A stretch of DNA of 64,000 nucleotides, taken from positions 1,204,464-1,268,463 of the forward strand of contig NOKP01000001.1 of assembly GCA_002682825.1 (NCBI GenBank). The letters run 5' to 3'. The DNA comes from Neonectria sp. B-13. Taxonomy: Eukaryota; Ascomycota; Sordariomycetes; Hypocreales; Nectriaceae. Below the pieces are notes generated by a model. It was not told the DNA's origin, did no database searches, and saw only the letters and a list, made by a program, of their open reading frames with translations. Made by a program: the position numbers and the translations under genes. Positions 31,864 to 43,311 of the stretch are shown piece by piece; position 1 is the first letter of the stretch; each line of letters starts with the position of its first letter.

Positions 31864-33324
31864 ATGCCTCTCGCCGAACTGCCCCCGGAGCTCGTCCAAC
31901 GCATCTTCAAGCAGCTTTGCCCACACTGCGAGGAGGAGCACAAGTTCCCCCAGGATCCGCATGCTTGGTCGACGCATAGCAGCACCAAATCCAACCGTCA
32001 AGCCTTGGTCCAGCTTTCTCTGGTATCCAAGTACTTGGGACCGATTGCTCAGGCCATCCTCCACCACCACTTCGGCTTCATCGAGACGCACAAGCAAGCC
32101 GCGTTCTTCTTCTGCCGGACCCTCAATGAAAACCCCAAGCTGGGCCATCAGGTCCGCACCTTGAAGGTGTCCGTGACCCCGGTCAAGGGCGCCAAGTTTC
32201 ACAGGGACATCACCTGGATGAAGTTTCTCCTGGGCAGGTTCGAAGAGTCTCCGAGTTGTGACCACGACCAGGAGGATCTCTGCCCGCCGTGCCAGGACCT
32301 CCAAGGCGAACTGATGGACTACATTCTTCCAACCCTGACCGTCCCTCACACGCCGTATCTCAAGCACCTCTGCGTGGCAGGGGGCATGGACTGGTTCATG
32401 TTCAATTACCTGCACCTAATGACCATGAACAATGATCAGGGGTTGCCCAACCACCAGAGACACCTCCGCATCTTGCCCCGGAAGCCCCGCCACAAGTTCG
32501 CCTGGCGCTTTCTCCAAGGCTCTCTCGGATCACCTCGCGAGGGCGACTTCAAGGTCGACTACCCCAAGCTCGAAGGCTTCACCCTCAACGACGCCGGCTC
32601 GATCCCCCTGTCCGACAACATCAGGATCCAGGAATTAAAGTTCCTGCGGCTTCTCCGCCCGGTCTTGACCAGGGAGAAACTCGACCTTCTCATCCAAGCC
32701 CCAAAGGACCTCCGGGAGTTCGTATACATCGGAACTAGGGGCAGGTTCCTGCTTAGCGGATTCGACCCGCTCATGCAGAATCCTGTCACGTCGCAGCAAG
32801 TCTTTGAGTGTCTAGGCGCTAGGAAGGGCTCCCTCCGACGCGTCTCCGTGATTATGCCTTGGAGCGGAACGCCCCTCAGCGCAGCCCGCAAGTTGAAAGG
32901 CCTGGAGGAGCTCTGCATCGGCACGGGCGCCATGTTCGACATGCAAGATCTGGTGCTAAACTCGCGGTCTCTGGATGACTACGATATTGTCGATACCTTG
33001 CCACCCTTGGTCAAGGCTTTGCATCTCGAAGTCGAGCCCTACAGCCTGGGTTGTATTGGCAGGGCCATCGTGAAATACGTCGCGTCCACGTATGACCATG
33101 AGACCAAAACGCAGACCCTGAAGAGCCTCGCTGTCAGCTTGCAAACTGTAGAGCCGAAGAGTGAAGGAGAAAGCTCCCAGTGGTTCCACTCATTTACACC
33201 TACTAAGACGGACGAGGAGGCGGCGGAGGATCTCCGGCTTTTACTTCGAGCCCAGTGCCCGGAGTGGCTTGTCGACGGCAAGTTAGAGATCGTTCACAAA
33301 CGTGCCTCGGAATATGATGCTTGA
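31864..33324 (+). CDS. F-box protein
   Basis: 486 residues, one exon. An F-box motif starts at residue 4 (AELPPELVQRIFKQL) and continues through the VQLSLVSKYLGPIAQ region. The remainder has scattered leucine-rich features (LKVSVTP, LKFLRLLRPV, LKGLEELCIG) but no clear WD or LRR array. It is a typical member of the large, fast-evolving fungal F-box families, presumably an SCF adaptor with unknown target. The ATG at 31864 lies right after a duplicated 40-bp leader. ATG context GTCATGC. Confidence 0.75.
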   Translation: MPLAELPPELVQRIFKQLCPHCEEEHKFPQDPHAWSTHSSTKSNRQALVQLSLVSKYLGPIAQAILHHHFGFIETHKQAAFFFCRTLNENPKLGHQVRTLKVSVTPVKGAKFHRDITWMKFLLGRFEESPSCDHDQEDLCPPCQDLQGELMDYILPTLTVPHTPYLKHLCVAGGMDWFMFNYLHLMTMNNDQGLPNHQRHLRILPRKPRHKFAWRFLQGSLGSPREGDFKVDYPKLEGFTLNDAGSIPLSDNIRIQELKFLRLLRPVLTREKLDLLIQAPKDLREFVYIGTRGRFLLSGFDPLMQNPVTSQQVFECLGARKGSLRRVSVIMPWSGTPLSAARKLKGLEELCIGTGAMFDMQDLVLNSRSLDDYDIVDTLPPLVKALHLEVEPYSLGCIGRAIVKYVASTYDHETKTQTLKSLAVSLQTVEPKSEGESSQWFHSFTPTKTDEEAAEDLRLLLRAQCPEWLVDGKLEIVHKRASEYDA

Positions 33325-34655
33325 CTTGGTTTTGGTTTGTAGAAAGCTACAGTTTTACCGATGTTGTTACATGGAATGGCCGCACGCTGTCTGTCGTATC
33401 GCGCATCTGGTGCATTCTCTCACCGAAATATTCTTTTAGTTCTAATGATTCTCTCTACTTAACAATCGCAATCAAACCTGTCTGTATCTCTGAAAGACGT
33501 TCATCTTTATTCATAAGCCGGTGCCGCAAATATCCGTAGAATTAAATATTCACTTCCCCATCTCAGCTAATCTAGTCGTTGTCTAGGGAAGGTTGATGCT
33601 TGACGCCGAATATTTCCACAATTCAAGAGCCCTAGTCAAAATAAGCATTTGAGGAAGGTTAGTTCTCATGAGCCAAATGATCCCTGTTAGTTCTTTTTTG
33701 ACCTCACTATCGTATAGTTGGTTCATTGGACGAGGATGCCTAATCTTGCAAGTCCTCTGTGTAGATTAATGACCATGCAAATGGACGAGCTACCTTACCG
33801 CAGGAGGCGCCATAGCCATGAGATGCTATGAATCAATTAGGTACTTTCGCATTTTGTTTCAGAATGCTTCTTCAAAGGCTTCTCTTGCACATCATAGTTG
33901 CACGTAAGAGGCTGCAATACGTAAGGGTCATTCCGAGGGCCAAGGAAGCAGCGGGATGAACGCTGTAGCAACGGCTTACGTTGGCAATGAATAAAACAGT
34001 GAAACATAATGTCTCAGAGTATCTCTTGATGCCGGGTAAAATCAGCTTCTTAAGAAGGGAACAGAAAGCTGGGTAAAACAGCAGGTTACCATAGAAACCT
34101 CAACCATTCGTGAGTATCTGTCCCTTACGGGGGTGTCTTGGCTGTCGCTGGTCAGGAATGTTAAGACCTGACTCCTGCATGATATATTTTACCATAAACA
34201 CATACAAATTTGCCTGCAAAGAGGACACTAAATGTTAGTATTGACATTCACAAATATAGACTCAAGTCAAGTGTGGGTATTAAATGTTCATATTGGGTTC
34301 ATGACTTTCATTGTCGAATCTAGTCTCCGATCCAATCTGCAAGATGCTCGCCGGGGTATGATGAACGGAATGCTCGAAAACCAACAAAACGATTGACACG
34401 AGCGGAACGCCCAGTCACATCCGCCTTTCTCCTGTACTCCTTTCTTGCTATGCAATTCCCTTCACATTCCAACAATCATGTCTCCACAAATGCTGCGCTC
34501 GAATGTTTTTGCCGTGGTCGCCGACCTCCGAAGTCCATAAATGACCATGCTCCTGCTCCTCGCTCGCTCTCTTGGGTCAAACATCCAACGTGTACTGATG
34601 CCTTCCGACCCAAAACCTATGTACTAAAGAGAACGGTCCCCCACTGGGGGGCCTC
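33325..34655. other. AT-rich intergenic stretch
   Basis: 1.3 kb clearly richer in A and T than its neighbours, with no supported reading frame. It lies between two genes pointing toward each other, so it holds both 3' untranslated regions. Confidence 0.4.
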
Positions 34656-37019
34656 TCAGTTACCCCAGCCCAGCGACTCGAGGGCTCCACGGGTATCCGA
34701 CGCTGACATGTTGCCTACAGCAAGTTGACGAACTTGACTGCCTTTTCGAAGACGTTGCAATCCGGCGGTGACCTTCCAACTTTCCGATTCGTCGATAACA
34801 AAGCTGTACCGTTTACCTTCTTGATCACGAATCGTTGCACGAAGCAGGCGCAAGCCCTTGGATTTCCACTCGCCGGTCTAGTAAGTTGAGGACATGTTAG
34901 GATATTTGGTTCTCGTGCCGAGGTCGGCAAATGAACAGTGCAGGGGATTACATACCTCAACTTGTTTCAGGGTCCAAGCCTTGACATCCCACTCTCGTTG
35001 GGGTACACTCCGGACATCGTCGTCGATGAACAGGCCTTCGGTGGTGATGCGGAGGATCAGGCCATCGGTGACGGTGCCGAGTCCTGAGATGAGCTGGCTT
35101 GCTGGCGTCTTGGCGTACTGGTTCATGAAAAGATACACAGCAGAGATGACGATCTTGTCTGGGTCATCAGTCGAATAAGGACTGCCGCGAGTGGAAGCTG
35201 GTGGGGAGGTTCGAGCCGTGCTTTGAGAAGGAGCAAACGACGTCTCGGATCCCAGGGAAGAAGCCGACTTCTTATGTTGCGGTTTCTTGGGCTTGTCGTA
35301 CGGCCGGTACGAGTTCTCCGTGCTCACACCGGACCTAGCACTAGACGAAGGAGCAGGTTTTCTCGGCGCCGAAGATGGTGCAGCCGTGCTGGGTGGTGGC
35401 TTCTTTGGAGTTGGTGTTGGAGTTGGAGTTGAAGTTGAAGTTGACGAAGGTGCCGTGCTAGGAGGAGGCTTCTGCGAGGTAGAAGAGGTTGTCGACGCAG
35501 CGGGAGCCGGTGGTCGGCCATTTGGCCACATGCTTAACCTCTCGCCTACGCCCGAGAAGGCATAAGTTCCCGTGCGAGGAGAATGGGATCCGTTCTCCTT
35601 CTCAGCCTTCTCTCTTTCAGCTTTCTCTCGTTCGGCCTTCTCTCGTTGAGCCTTCTCCCTTTCGGCCACCTGTTCCCTTTCAGCCTTGTCCTTTTCGAGT
35701 TTCTCTCTCGCTGCCTTTATCCTTTCTGCTCTCTCCTTTTCTTGTTGTGCCTCTGCCTCTTTCTGCTTCCTCAACTCCTCTCGTTTGCTTGCTTCCTCGG
35801 CTTCCCGCTTTCTAAGCGCTTCCCGCTCAGCAGCAAACTTCTTCCTCCTCTCCTCTCGCTCTTGGATCTCCTTCTTTCGTTTATCCTCACGTTCACGGAT
35901 CTCCTTTTCTCGTTGATTCTCACGTTCGCGGTTCTCCTTCGCTTCCCTTTCCAGTCGTTCGCGGATCTCCTTTGCTTCTTTTTCCAGTCGTTCCCTTTCC
36001 CGGCGTTCAACTTCCAGTTTTTCGCTTAGGTCCTTGGCTCGCTGTTCAGCATCCAGGCGTTCCTTACGCTCCCTGGATTCTCTTTCTCTTCGTTCTCGTT
36101 CCTTCTCCCTCTCTAGTCGTTCCTTGGCATCCTTGGCTCTTAACTCGGCTAGTCGTCGGGCTGCATCCTCACGCCGCTTTTGCTCTGCTTCTTTGATTTT
36201 GCGTTCTTCCTCCTTTTTCCTCAATTCCTCTCGAGCCTTCTCCCAAGAACCCTTCTGCTTGGGTGGGGTTTCTGCTTTTGCAGGTTGGGGTGGAGGCGAT
36301 GGCTGTCGTTGTGGGCGAGCCTTTGGCGGAGGAGTTTGAGGAGGGGTCTGAGGCGGGGGAGGTCGAGCCTGAGGCGGAGGTCGCGGGGGTGGTTGAGGCT
36401 CAGGTTCCGGTTCGGGCCGCGGGGGTGGAGGCGGTGGTGGTTGAGGTTGAGGTTGTGGTTTTGTGTGTGGTTGCGGAGGAGGGCCCTGCCATGATGTTTT
36501 AGGGCCCTCATGTTGAGGGGGGGGTGGGGGGTTTGGTTCGCTATGAGGTGGCGGTGGTGGTGGTGGTCCATCACTGCCACGAGGAGGAGGAGGAGGAGGA
36601 GCACCAGTGTTAGGTGTCGACCTGGAGCTCGTTCCTCCAAAGCCTCCTTCACTACCGTGGCCGCCGGAGGCGTTACGACCACTACGAGGGTCCCTTCGAT
36701 CCTGTTGTATCCTTCCCAGGCTCCAGGCACCGAATCCCACACCGATAATGAGCATTGATATAGCCATATTTCCCAAGCCTTGGAAGTTTTCCCACCAGGA
36801 CCGGAATGCAGGAGCCATACTCTGGAACATGACGACGAGGATGAGAGCCGAGGCGAAGCCTGCGGCAAAGCTATTGACATTGGGTTGCAAGGACGGCAGG
36901 TAGAGGAACCCGCCGCCGGACGAGTGTTCGGGGATGACGAAGATGTCGTACTTTCCAGGTGGTAACCCGGAGCCCCTGGGCACCCCGCCGTGAGGCGGAG
37001 GCGGAGGAGGAGCGCTCAT
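34656..37019 (-). CDS. fungal protein with membrane segments, proline-rich region, coiled coil and conserved C-terminus
   Basis: Exons 37019..34956 and 34877..34656, 761 residues. The 78-bp intron has a GTATGT donor and TAG acceptor. Layout: proline-rich start, two hydrophobic segments at about 48-66 and 83-101, a long Pro-rich region (about 135-250), a highly charged Glu/Arg/Lys coiled coil (about 262-470), a Ser/Pro/Thr region (about 480-600) and a folded-looking C-terminal domain (VISAVYLFMNQYAKTPASQL, then after the intron KGLRLLRATIRDQEGKRYSF). The second exon is needed to complete that domain. It may tether a membrane, possibly ER or nuclear envelope, to other structures, but that is a guess. 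I recognise the arrangement only as a conserved hypothetical protein. Confidence 0.78.
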
Positions 37020-40000
37020 GGCCGCCGGTCAACTCGGTTGGTCGCCTATGAGGCGTCGAGGTCGGCCGGAGGTGCGCGTGGCAGAGGTATGCGATGTCGC
37101 TCAGCTAAGGGGATCTTAAGGAAGCCATCAAGGCCGGGACGAGGTGGGCGGAACTGGCAAAAGTGGTCAGTCGGGATGCTTCGCAGTCAACCCGTGGCAA
37201 GAGGAATTCGAGAGCCCCAAATCAGTTCGATAATGGCAAGGGAAAAGGGGTCCTTCGTCTTTGGCCGAGGAAATTGAATGGGGCGAGTTGCCTTCTCTCT
37301 GCTCGGGCGGACCGGTGGAGTGGTATGGTTGTAGGACAGACTCACGCAAGAAAAACGGGGACGGGCAGCGGGCAGCAAACTCCAAGCTCCCGAGCGATGG
37401 TAATGCACAATGCACAAGGCAAATAGCACCAAGCACGAGTGTGTGTCTGCGATGCAAAATTTGTCCAGACGATGTTTGGCGGCTGGGAGATTTGGTCGAG
37501 TTAGTAAGAGACCAGGATGTTCAGGAGGAGAGGAGGAGTGGGAGGGATGAAGAGGGAAAAAAAGACGCGGCGGCTGGGTCGCTGCGGTCACCAAGTGGAG
37601 GCAGGCAAGGACGGGAGACGGGGTGGAGGCAGAAACGGAGGCTGCGGAGGGCAGGAGCGAGGGACCCATGAGGAGGTGAAGCACAGAGCAAGCTAACTAC
37701 TACCTAGCAGCAGGCCACGAGCTCCAGGCGACAGGCGACGGGCGACGGGCTACAGGCCACGAGCTACAGGCTCTACGAGCTACGAGCCGCCAGCTGCGTA
37801 TCCGTACGAGAGCAAAAGGTTGTTTACTTTCGGGCGGTTTGGGGAAAGCCCGTGACGGGACGGGGAGCGGGTTGACGGGTTGACGGGGCTAAGACACAGG
37901 GGGTCTGCCGCCTGCGGGTACCCTGCAGGTACCTCCACTACTTCCACCTCACCTCCCGCCCGCCCATCACTGAACAGTGACCACTCTTCCAGGCCTCTTT
38001 AGCGCACACCCGGGGAACCGGGCCCTCACCGGACTGGACTGGCTGGCGGTCTCTGCTTGTGACCGGCCGGCCTCCCATCGACTTCTCGGCTGACGTTGTT
38101 TGTTTCTGCCCTATTAATTACTGGGTACTAACGTCTCCAAGCATCCAGGTCCAGGAGTTTCGCTGCCAGAGTCGACACGGATGAACCCACGCACAAAGAG
38201 AGTTTTACGCCAAAATCCCACAGAAGCAATTCGTCACCCACCCACCCGACCTTACCTACTATCCCTGAGCAGCCGAAGCGGGTGCCATGCTCAGGTCACC
38301 GACAGTCGCTGTTCCCAGCACGGGCGGCCCCTAAATTCACCTCAGTGGGGCATCGACCCAGGCTCTAGCGCCCAGGCCAATCCAGGACTCCAAGTTCCAC
38401 CTCGCCCTCGGGGTAAAGTCACTCACTGAATGGTGGCTGATGGGCGAGCCTTTCGCGGGAGGCGGCGCTAATGACAGCCTCCCTCCTTAGCTTTCTTGGC
38501 ACCTATCAGTCAGGCCAGCCGCGAGCCCGACGCAGGGGACTAGGATCCAATGCCGGCGCCGGAACAGGCTCTGACCTGAGGAGAGGAGTGGGCTTGTGGG
38601 TGGGTGGTGGTCGCCTGCGATTCATGAGGGACTGGGTCGCCAAAAGGGCATGATACGATGGACTGAGCTGCGATGGTGATGGTTGTTGATCAACGACTCT
38701 CTCGCAGGGGTGCTGTCTATCTCTGACATGCATCCGTCTCGCCTCGACGCTGATGCGAAATATACGAAGTACGGCTGGATTGATTGGGGGCCACGAGGAC
38801 ACACAACGAAGGCAGATGTCATCAGAGATTGAGCATTTGCCGCGGACTGAAACGGCCCAGGACCAAGCCCGCTCACAGCCATCATCAGGCCATCCATCCG
38901 TAACGGTACTCTGGGGAATCAAATCAATCTCGTCTCTCGCCTTCTCATCTCGTTCGTCATCTCCTCTTCCCCGCCCGCCTCTGCCGCGGGCTCTGTCCGT
39001 CGGCGCCTGCGAGACCGTTGGGCGAACCGCCAACCGCCAACCGCAACAAACAAAAAATCCTTCCCGAGTCAAACCGCTGGCTGGGTCTCCCCTGCTTGTC
39101 GCTCGGTGGCCTTCCATTCACTTCTTTGTCCCTGTTCTGCCGTACCTTTGTCTGTCCTGGTTCCCCCGGCCTCGTTCCGCCCGCGCAAACCCTCCCCTTC
39201 CCCAATCACGCTGCAGCCCGCTCGCTTTTCATAGCGCACTGATAGGACCCTGAAAAAACAAGGTGAGGAAGTCAGAGCGGGAAAAAAGAAAGGCGTTGTG
39301 CATATTTGCCTGGCTCGTTCGTACGCTCGTCCCATCTCCTGACCTGGTCCTCGCTTTGTTGTCCGCCTATCGAACAGAAACTCCACCTATCCCCTCCGAC
39401 TTCCACTGTCTAATGTCTCTCGCCCGTCGATCCCGCCACCAACAAAACATCAATGACCTACCTAAACCACGTTGCGCGTCCGTCTCCGTGCGTCCCCTGT
39501 TTCGTGGTCATCGTGTCATGCATCTGTCAAGGCAGTCGTTACGCGGTGGTGGCGCAGGCAACCCAGTAACGAGATGATTGATTGCCATGATCCATTTGTC
39601 CGTCCAAGCATTGATGCTAGATGGTGATAGTATTTATGCTATGCATGTTGACAACTGCAGTTGACTACTTACACCTCGCAAATTAATTATGCCATTCTAG
39701 GAATTCCATAAGTACATATTCGCATGTGATTGTAGTTCTGTCGTGTCATGACTTCGGTCATGGAGCCCAAGCATTACCGTCTCTATCCTCAACTCAAATT
39801 CGGTAATTCCAAAGTGCAGTATTCTTCATGACACCCAGCATGGAAAGTCACAGAAGGCTTCATGGATGATGGCTAGGACGAGAAATGTTGCGGGAGCAGC
39901 TAAAGAAGAAAGGGAACACATCTCCCCAAGTCAGTCCTGTAGGGCCATTTCCGGCTACAACTTGGTCTGCCCCTCCATTTCTTTCCTTTTGAGCCCAACG

Positions 40001-42225
40001 TTGAAACTGTGCCCAATTGAAAGAGACATGGTCGTGGCTTGAAACCTTGAGGTAAGGCGTTCTTATAAGACCCCTCATGTTGTAACTTCCAGCCATGGTC
40101 TAGCTCCCTGATATCGATTGGCACCTCCCTAACACTGTTTAATCGTGGGGAAAAGAGTTCCTTCACGCCAGATATCTCATATGGCACATTGAATCCATTC
40201 ACTGCCACTTCAATGTTTACTCTGATTGGTCTCTCCAGCTTCCATCGCATGTTTAACCAAGACGTTGCACTCACCTCCACCTACGCCACAACATTACACT
40301 GCAGTGCAACCGACTTTCCAACTGGAAAGGCGGGATGACACCCCGATCCCCCTGCGGTGATCCCACTCCGACCGTAAGCATATCTGAGTCCAGACTACCA
40401 ACAAAAGAAATTCGGTGTCCCAAGCAACAACCTCGACCTGCCTCCCACTGCCACCCTCGCGGAGTCACAACGCAGCATCATCCAACGCGGCGGCTGCTTG
40501 CACTGTTACGTAGGCCTCAGAAGCGGTGAGATATGGCCATGGTTACAACAGCAACCCCACCACTGCGCCGGCGTAGTCCGCCAGCCTCTCGGTGACGGGT
40601 AGCTGCGTGGTGCCTGTTCTGTGGGCGACGGGGTGGGATTGATTGACAGCGCGCGAACGAGCATCGTGTCGTCACCCGTCACTCGTCAGCCACCAACCAA
40701 CCCCTTCCACCTCTTGTCTGTCAAGTTTCGTGGCAACTCCGCCTCCAATGGACCGCCGCCATCACCACTCCCGACGATCCTCCTCCAAAAACACACACAC
40801 ACTCACACAACAAACGCGAAAGTGTTCCTGTCCCAGAGGCTAGGGGGCGCGGACGGAGGCGCCGGCTTGCCCACGGGCAGGGTGTGATTGGAAATTGGAG
40901 GTCATTTGCTAAACACGTTGCCTAGCAACCAGTGGGTGTGGTCGGTCTAACCCACCCCAGGCGAGACGTCGGCTAGTGACGTAGCTTTGGCTCCGCCCTG
41001 AAGACTTGTCTGACTGCGTGCATGTACATAACTATTCTCTCTCTAGCGTGCAACAACTACTAGGCTATCTACTACATAGTATGTACTTGACAGGAAAACT
41101 AGGCGACTTTGACAGAGGAGTGTTGTTGTTTCTTTTGATTGCTTGCCCTCTCCTCTCAGGGCTTCGTAAACAAGCACGAAGTCCATTGACACTTCGGCAG
41201 AGGCAATTAAACCATCGTTTCAATGCGAGGACGAGGCAATTGCGACCACAATCCCGAGAACCCCGGGACCGACAGTTGCAGGAGATGAGCCATTCTCCAT
41301 TCTCACACCCTCACTCTCGATGCTCTCTGACCAAAACGACGCTCCCATGTTCACCGGCAGGGGTGCGGCGTGTGCGGGATCATGGATGTACCGCCCATGT
41401 ACCCGGTTGTACATTAGCAGAGTCGCAATGCTTTCCTCCTTGTTGTCCTCCTTGCGTGTTGTCTCTCTCCTCCACAGACCAATGCACAAGTGGGACGGTC
41501 CGACGCGAGCCCGTCATCCTCGAGGACGGCGGCGTCTTCCAGACTTCCATGTTTGGGTATCCCGATCCCGATCTGATGGTTGCGTCACCTTGTTTTCCCC
41601 GCCTTGATTTGATGTCATGTCCATCCAAGTGGGATTCTTTGTTTGTGCGTCTGTACCATGGCAATGGGTGCCCTTTGCTTTATGGTAGCGAAGGGCTAGC
41701 AAACCAGCCGTGTTTGATCGACACATGGCCGTCCACTCCTTGCCTCCTCAAACAGGAGGAGCCTCGTAGAATCTGCTCGACTATTAAGAATTATAAGCCA
41801 GGTTACGACGACCCTCTCGCATCAAATATGTCTGACTATTATAATCTTCAATAGCTATATTACAACCAGCAAAAAGCCGGCATTCACGTTTCCCGTGTAG
41901 TAAGAAGAGTCAAATGCTACCTAGTTATCCCCAATCTGAGCAAACCTCCTTAACAAGTCCCGCGCTACACTAAGAATCCCAATACACGAACGCACACAGA
42001 GTTCAACAACCCTCATCAAGAAACAAATCGCCATGCCCCATTCCCAGATGCCTCATGCGCCCTATCAGTGTCCACCACTCGTTACCGATCCGGCTCAGCG
42101 ACCAGTGAGACCAAATCCGCAACCCAGGAGAGTCCAACCATGGCCGCCTTCACCATCCACAGCCACCACACCGTCACTTGTACCCCCAGGAGCAGAATCC
42201 TCACCAGAAAGCCTAGCATCACCAG
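37020..42225. other. 5.2-kb stretch with no supported gene
   Basis: Upstream of the coiled-coil protein gene and downstream of Vam7. Many medium frames exist (up to 282 codons at 41006..41854) but none has recognisable motifs, and their compositions look like non-coding sequence. A 126-codon minus-strand frame at 39900..40280 has an ordinary protein-like composition but no recognised family. A spliced or non-coding transcript could be missed. Confidence 0.35.
37711..37791 (+). repeat. imperfect tandem repeats around CAGGCCACGAGCT
   Basis: CAGGCCACGAGCT occurs at 37711 and again at 37753, with shorter GGCGACGGGC and ACGAGCTAC units between and after. Confidence 0.7.
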
Positions 42226-43311
42226 TCACATCTTTTTGATACGCTTGTTGGTTACCCTCAGCTTGGCCTCCAGTCGTGTGGCGCCATCGTCCAGTTGGTC
42301 CAGCATCTCATTCTGTCGCTCGACCTCCTCGTTGATCTGCAGGCCTATCTCCTTCTGCCGCCTGATGATTACTGTAAGCTCGTCGAGCTGCGAGTCTTGC
42401 TGCTGCATCTCCTCCTTCTGCAGGAGCAGCAGGCCCTGGTTGTCCAGCTCCCGCGTCTTGTCCGTTTCTTGCACCGGAGCCCCCAGTACTCGCCCGGTGG
42501 GCCGCGCGCCTTTGAAGAGACTGGCCTTGTCAGAAGACGATGCTTGCCCCTGGCTGGTACCTCCCCGTGCAGATGCCGATGCCGAGCTTGGCATGCTGTT
42601 GCAGAGTTTGTCTAGGCCCTCGCGCTCTATGCGAGCCTGCGAGACCAGGTCCCGACGGCGCCGCATCTCTCCCTCACCTAATCGCGTTGTCTCCTGCATT
42701 CTCCGTAGTCCGTCTGCCAGAGTGGCGATCAGCGTTCCTGCCTTTACCAGGACCCTCTTGGCCGCTGTCCCCGCCTCCGCCGCTGCCGTCGAGTTTCCGC
42801 TGTCCACAGCCGCATCCCGCCTGGACAGGGACTGTCTAGCTTCGTGCAGACGCTGTTTGAGGTCTCTGTGGATATCCAACCACGTCCCAGGGTCAGCCGC
42901 TCCGCCAGCGACATTCGCCACCCTACCAGCTGCTGAGACTGACGAGTTGGTGGTGCTAGAGCTGGGCAGGTTCAGGAACGCTCTCCAGGTGGACGTGTCG
43001 CGCCATCTGCGGTCGGGAGACTCTGCGATCCCGCGCAGGTACTTTTCTAGTCCCGCCTGGCGATCCTTCGTCAGGTCGAGCGAGTTGACAGTCGACTTCA
43101 ACCAGTGCTTGCCGGGCAACGGCTCGGGGGGGGCTGCGCCAACTTGCTCGATGAGGGTCTTGTTGAGGGCCGCAAAGTCGGAGTATCGCTTCTGGACGAC
43201 GAAAGAGCGGAGAGGAAGCCCAAGAGTGATATTGTAGAGGGTGTAGGGCTTCGAGGAGCCTTCGTCGGAGACGCTCGTAGACGGGATCGCAATCTCGGGC
43301 GGCGGTGCCAT
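42226..43311 (-). CDS. VAM7: vacuolar Qc-SNARE Vam7
   Basis: 361 residues from the first in-frame ATG (43311). A PX domain occupies about residues 8-120 and includes the phosphoinositide-binding block KRYSDFAALNK. It is followed by a Ser/Ala/Gly-rich linker and a C-terminal SNARE helix (about 300-358, QLDELTVIIRRQKEIGLQINEEV) with the expected glutamine. There is no transmembrane segment, as in yeast Vam7, which is held on vacuoles by PX binding to PI3P. It acts in homotypic vacuole fusion with Vam3, Vti1 and Nyv1 and is recruited by HOPS. Single exon. The frame is open further upstream but without an ATG. Confidence 0.9.
   Translation of the reverse strand: MAPPPEIAIPSTSVSDEGSSKPYTLYNITLGLPLRSFVVQKRYSDFAALNKTLIEQVGAAPPEPLPGKHWLKSTVNSLDLTKDRQAGLEKYLRGIAESPDRRWRDTSTWRAFLNLPSSSTTNSSVSAAGRVANVAGGAADPGTWLDIHRDLKQRLHEARQSLSRRDAAVDSGNSTAAAEAGTAAKRVLVKAGTLIATLADGLRRMQETTRLGEGEMRRRRDLVSQARIEREGLDKLCNSMPSSASASARGGTSQGQASSSDKASLFKGARPTGRVLGAPVQETDKTRELDNQGLLLLQKEEMQQQDSQLDELTVIIRRQKEIGLQINEEVERQNEMLDQLDDGATRLEAKLRVTNKRIKKM

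Noticed and set aside
39900..40280. 126-codon minus-strand frame with ordinary composition
   Set aside because: No family recognised and no clear start or splice context; could be a relic but cannot be supported.
41006..41854. 282-codon plus-strand frame
   Set aside because: No domain, odd composition, sits in an otherwise gene-free interval; likely chance.
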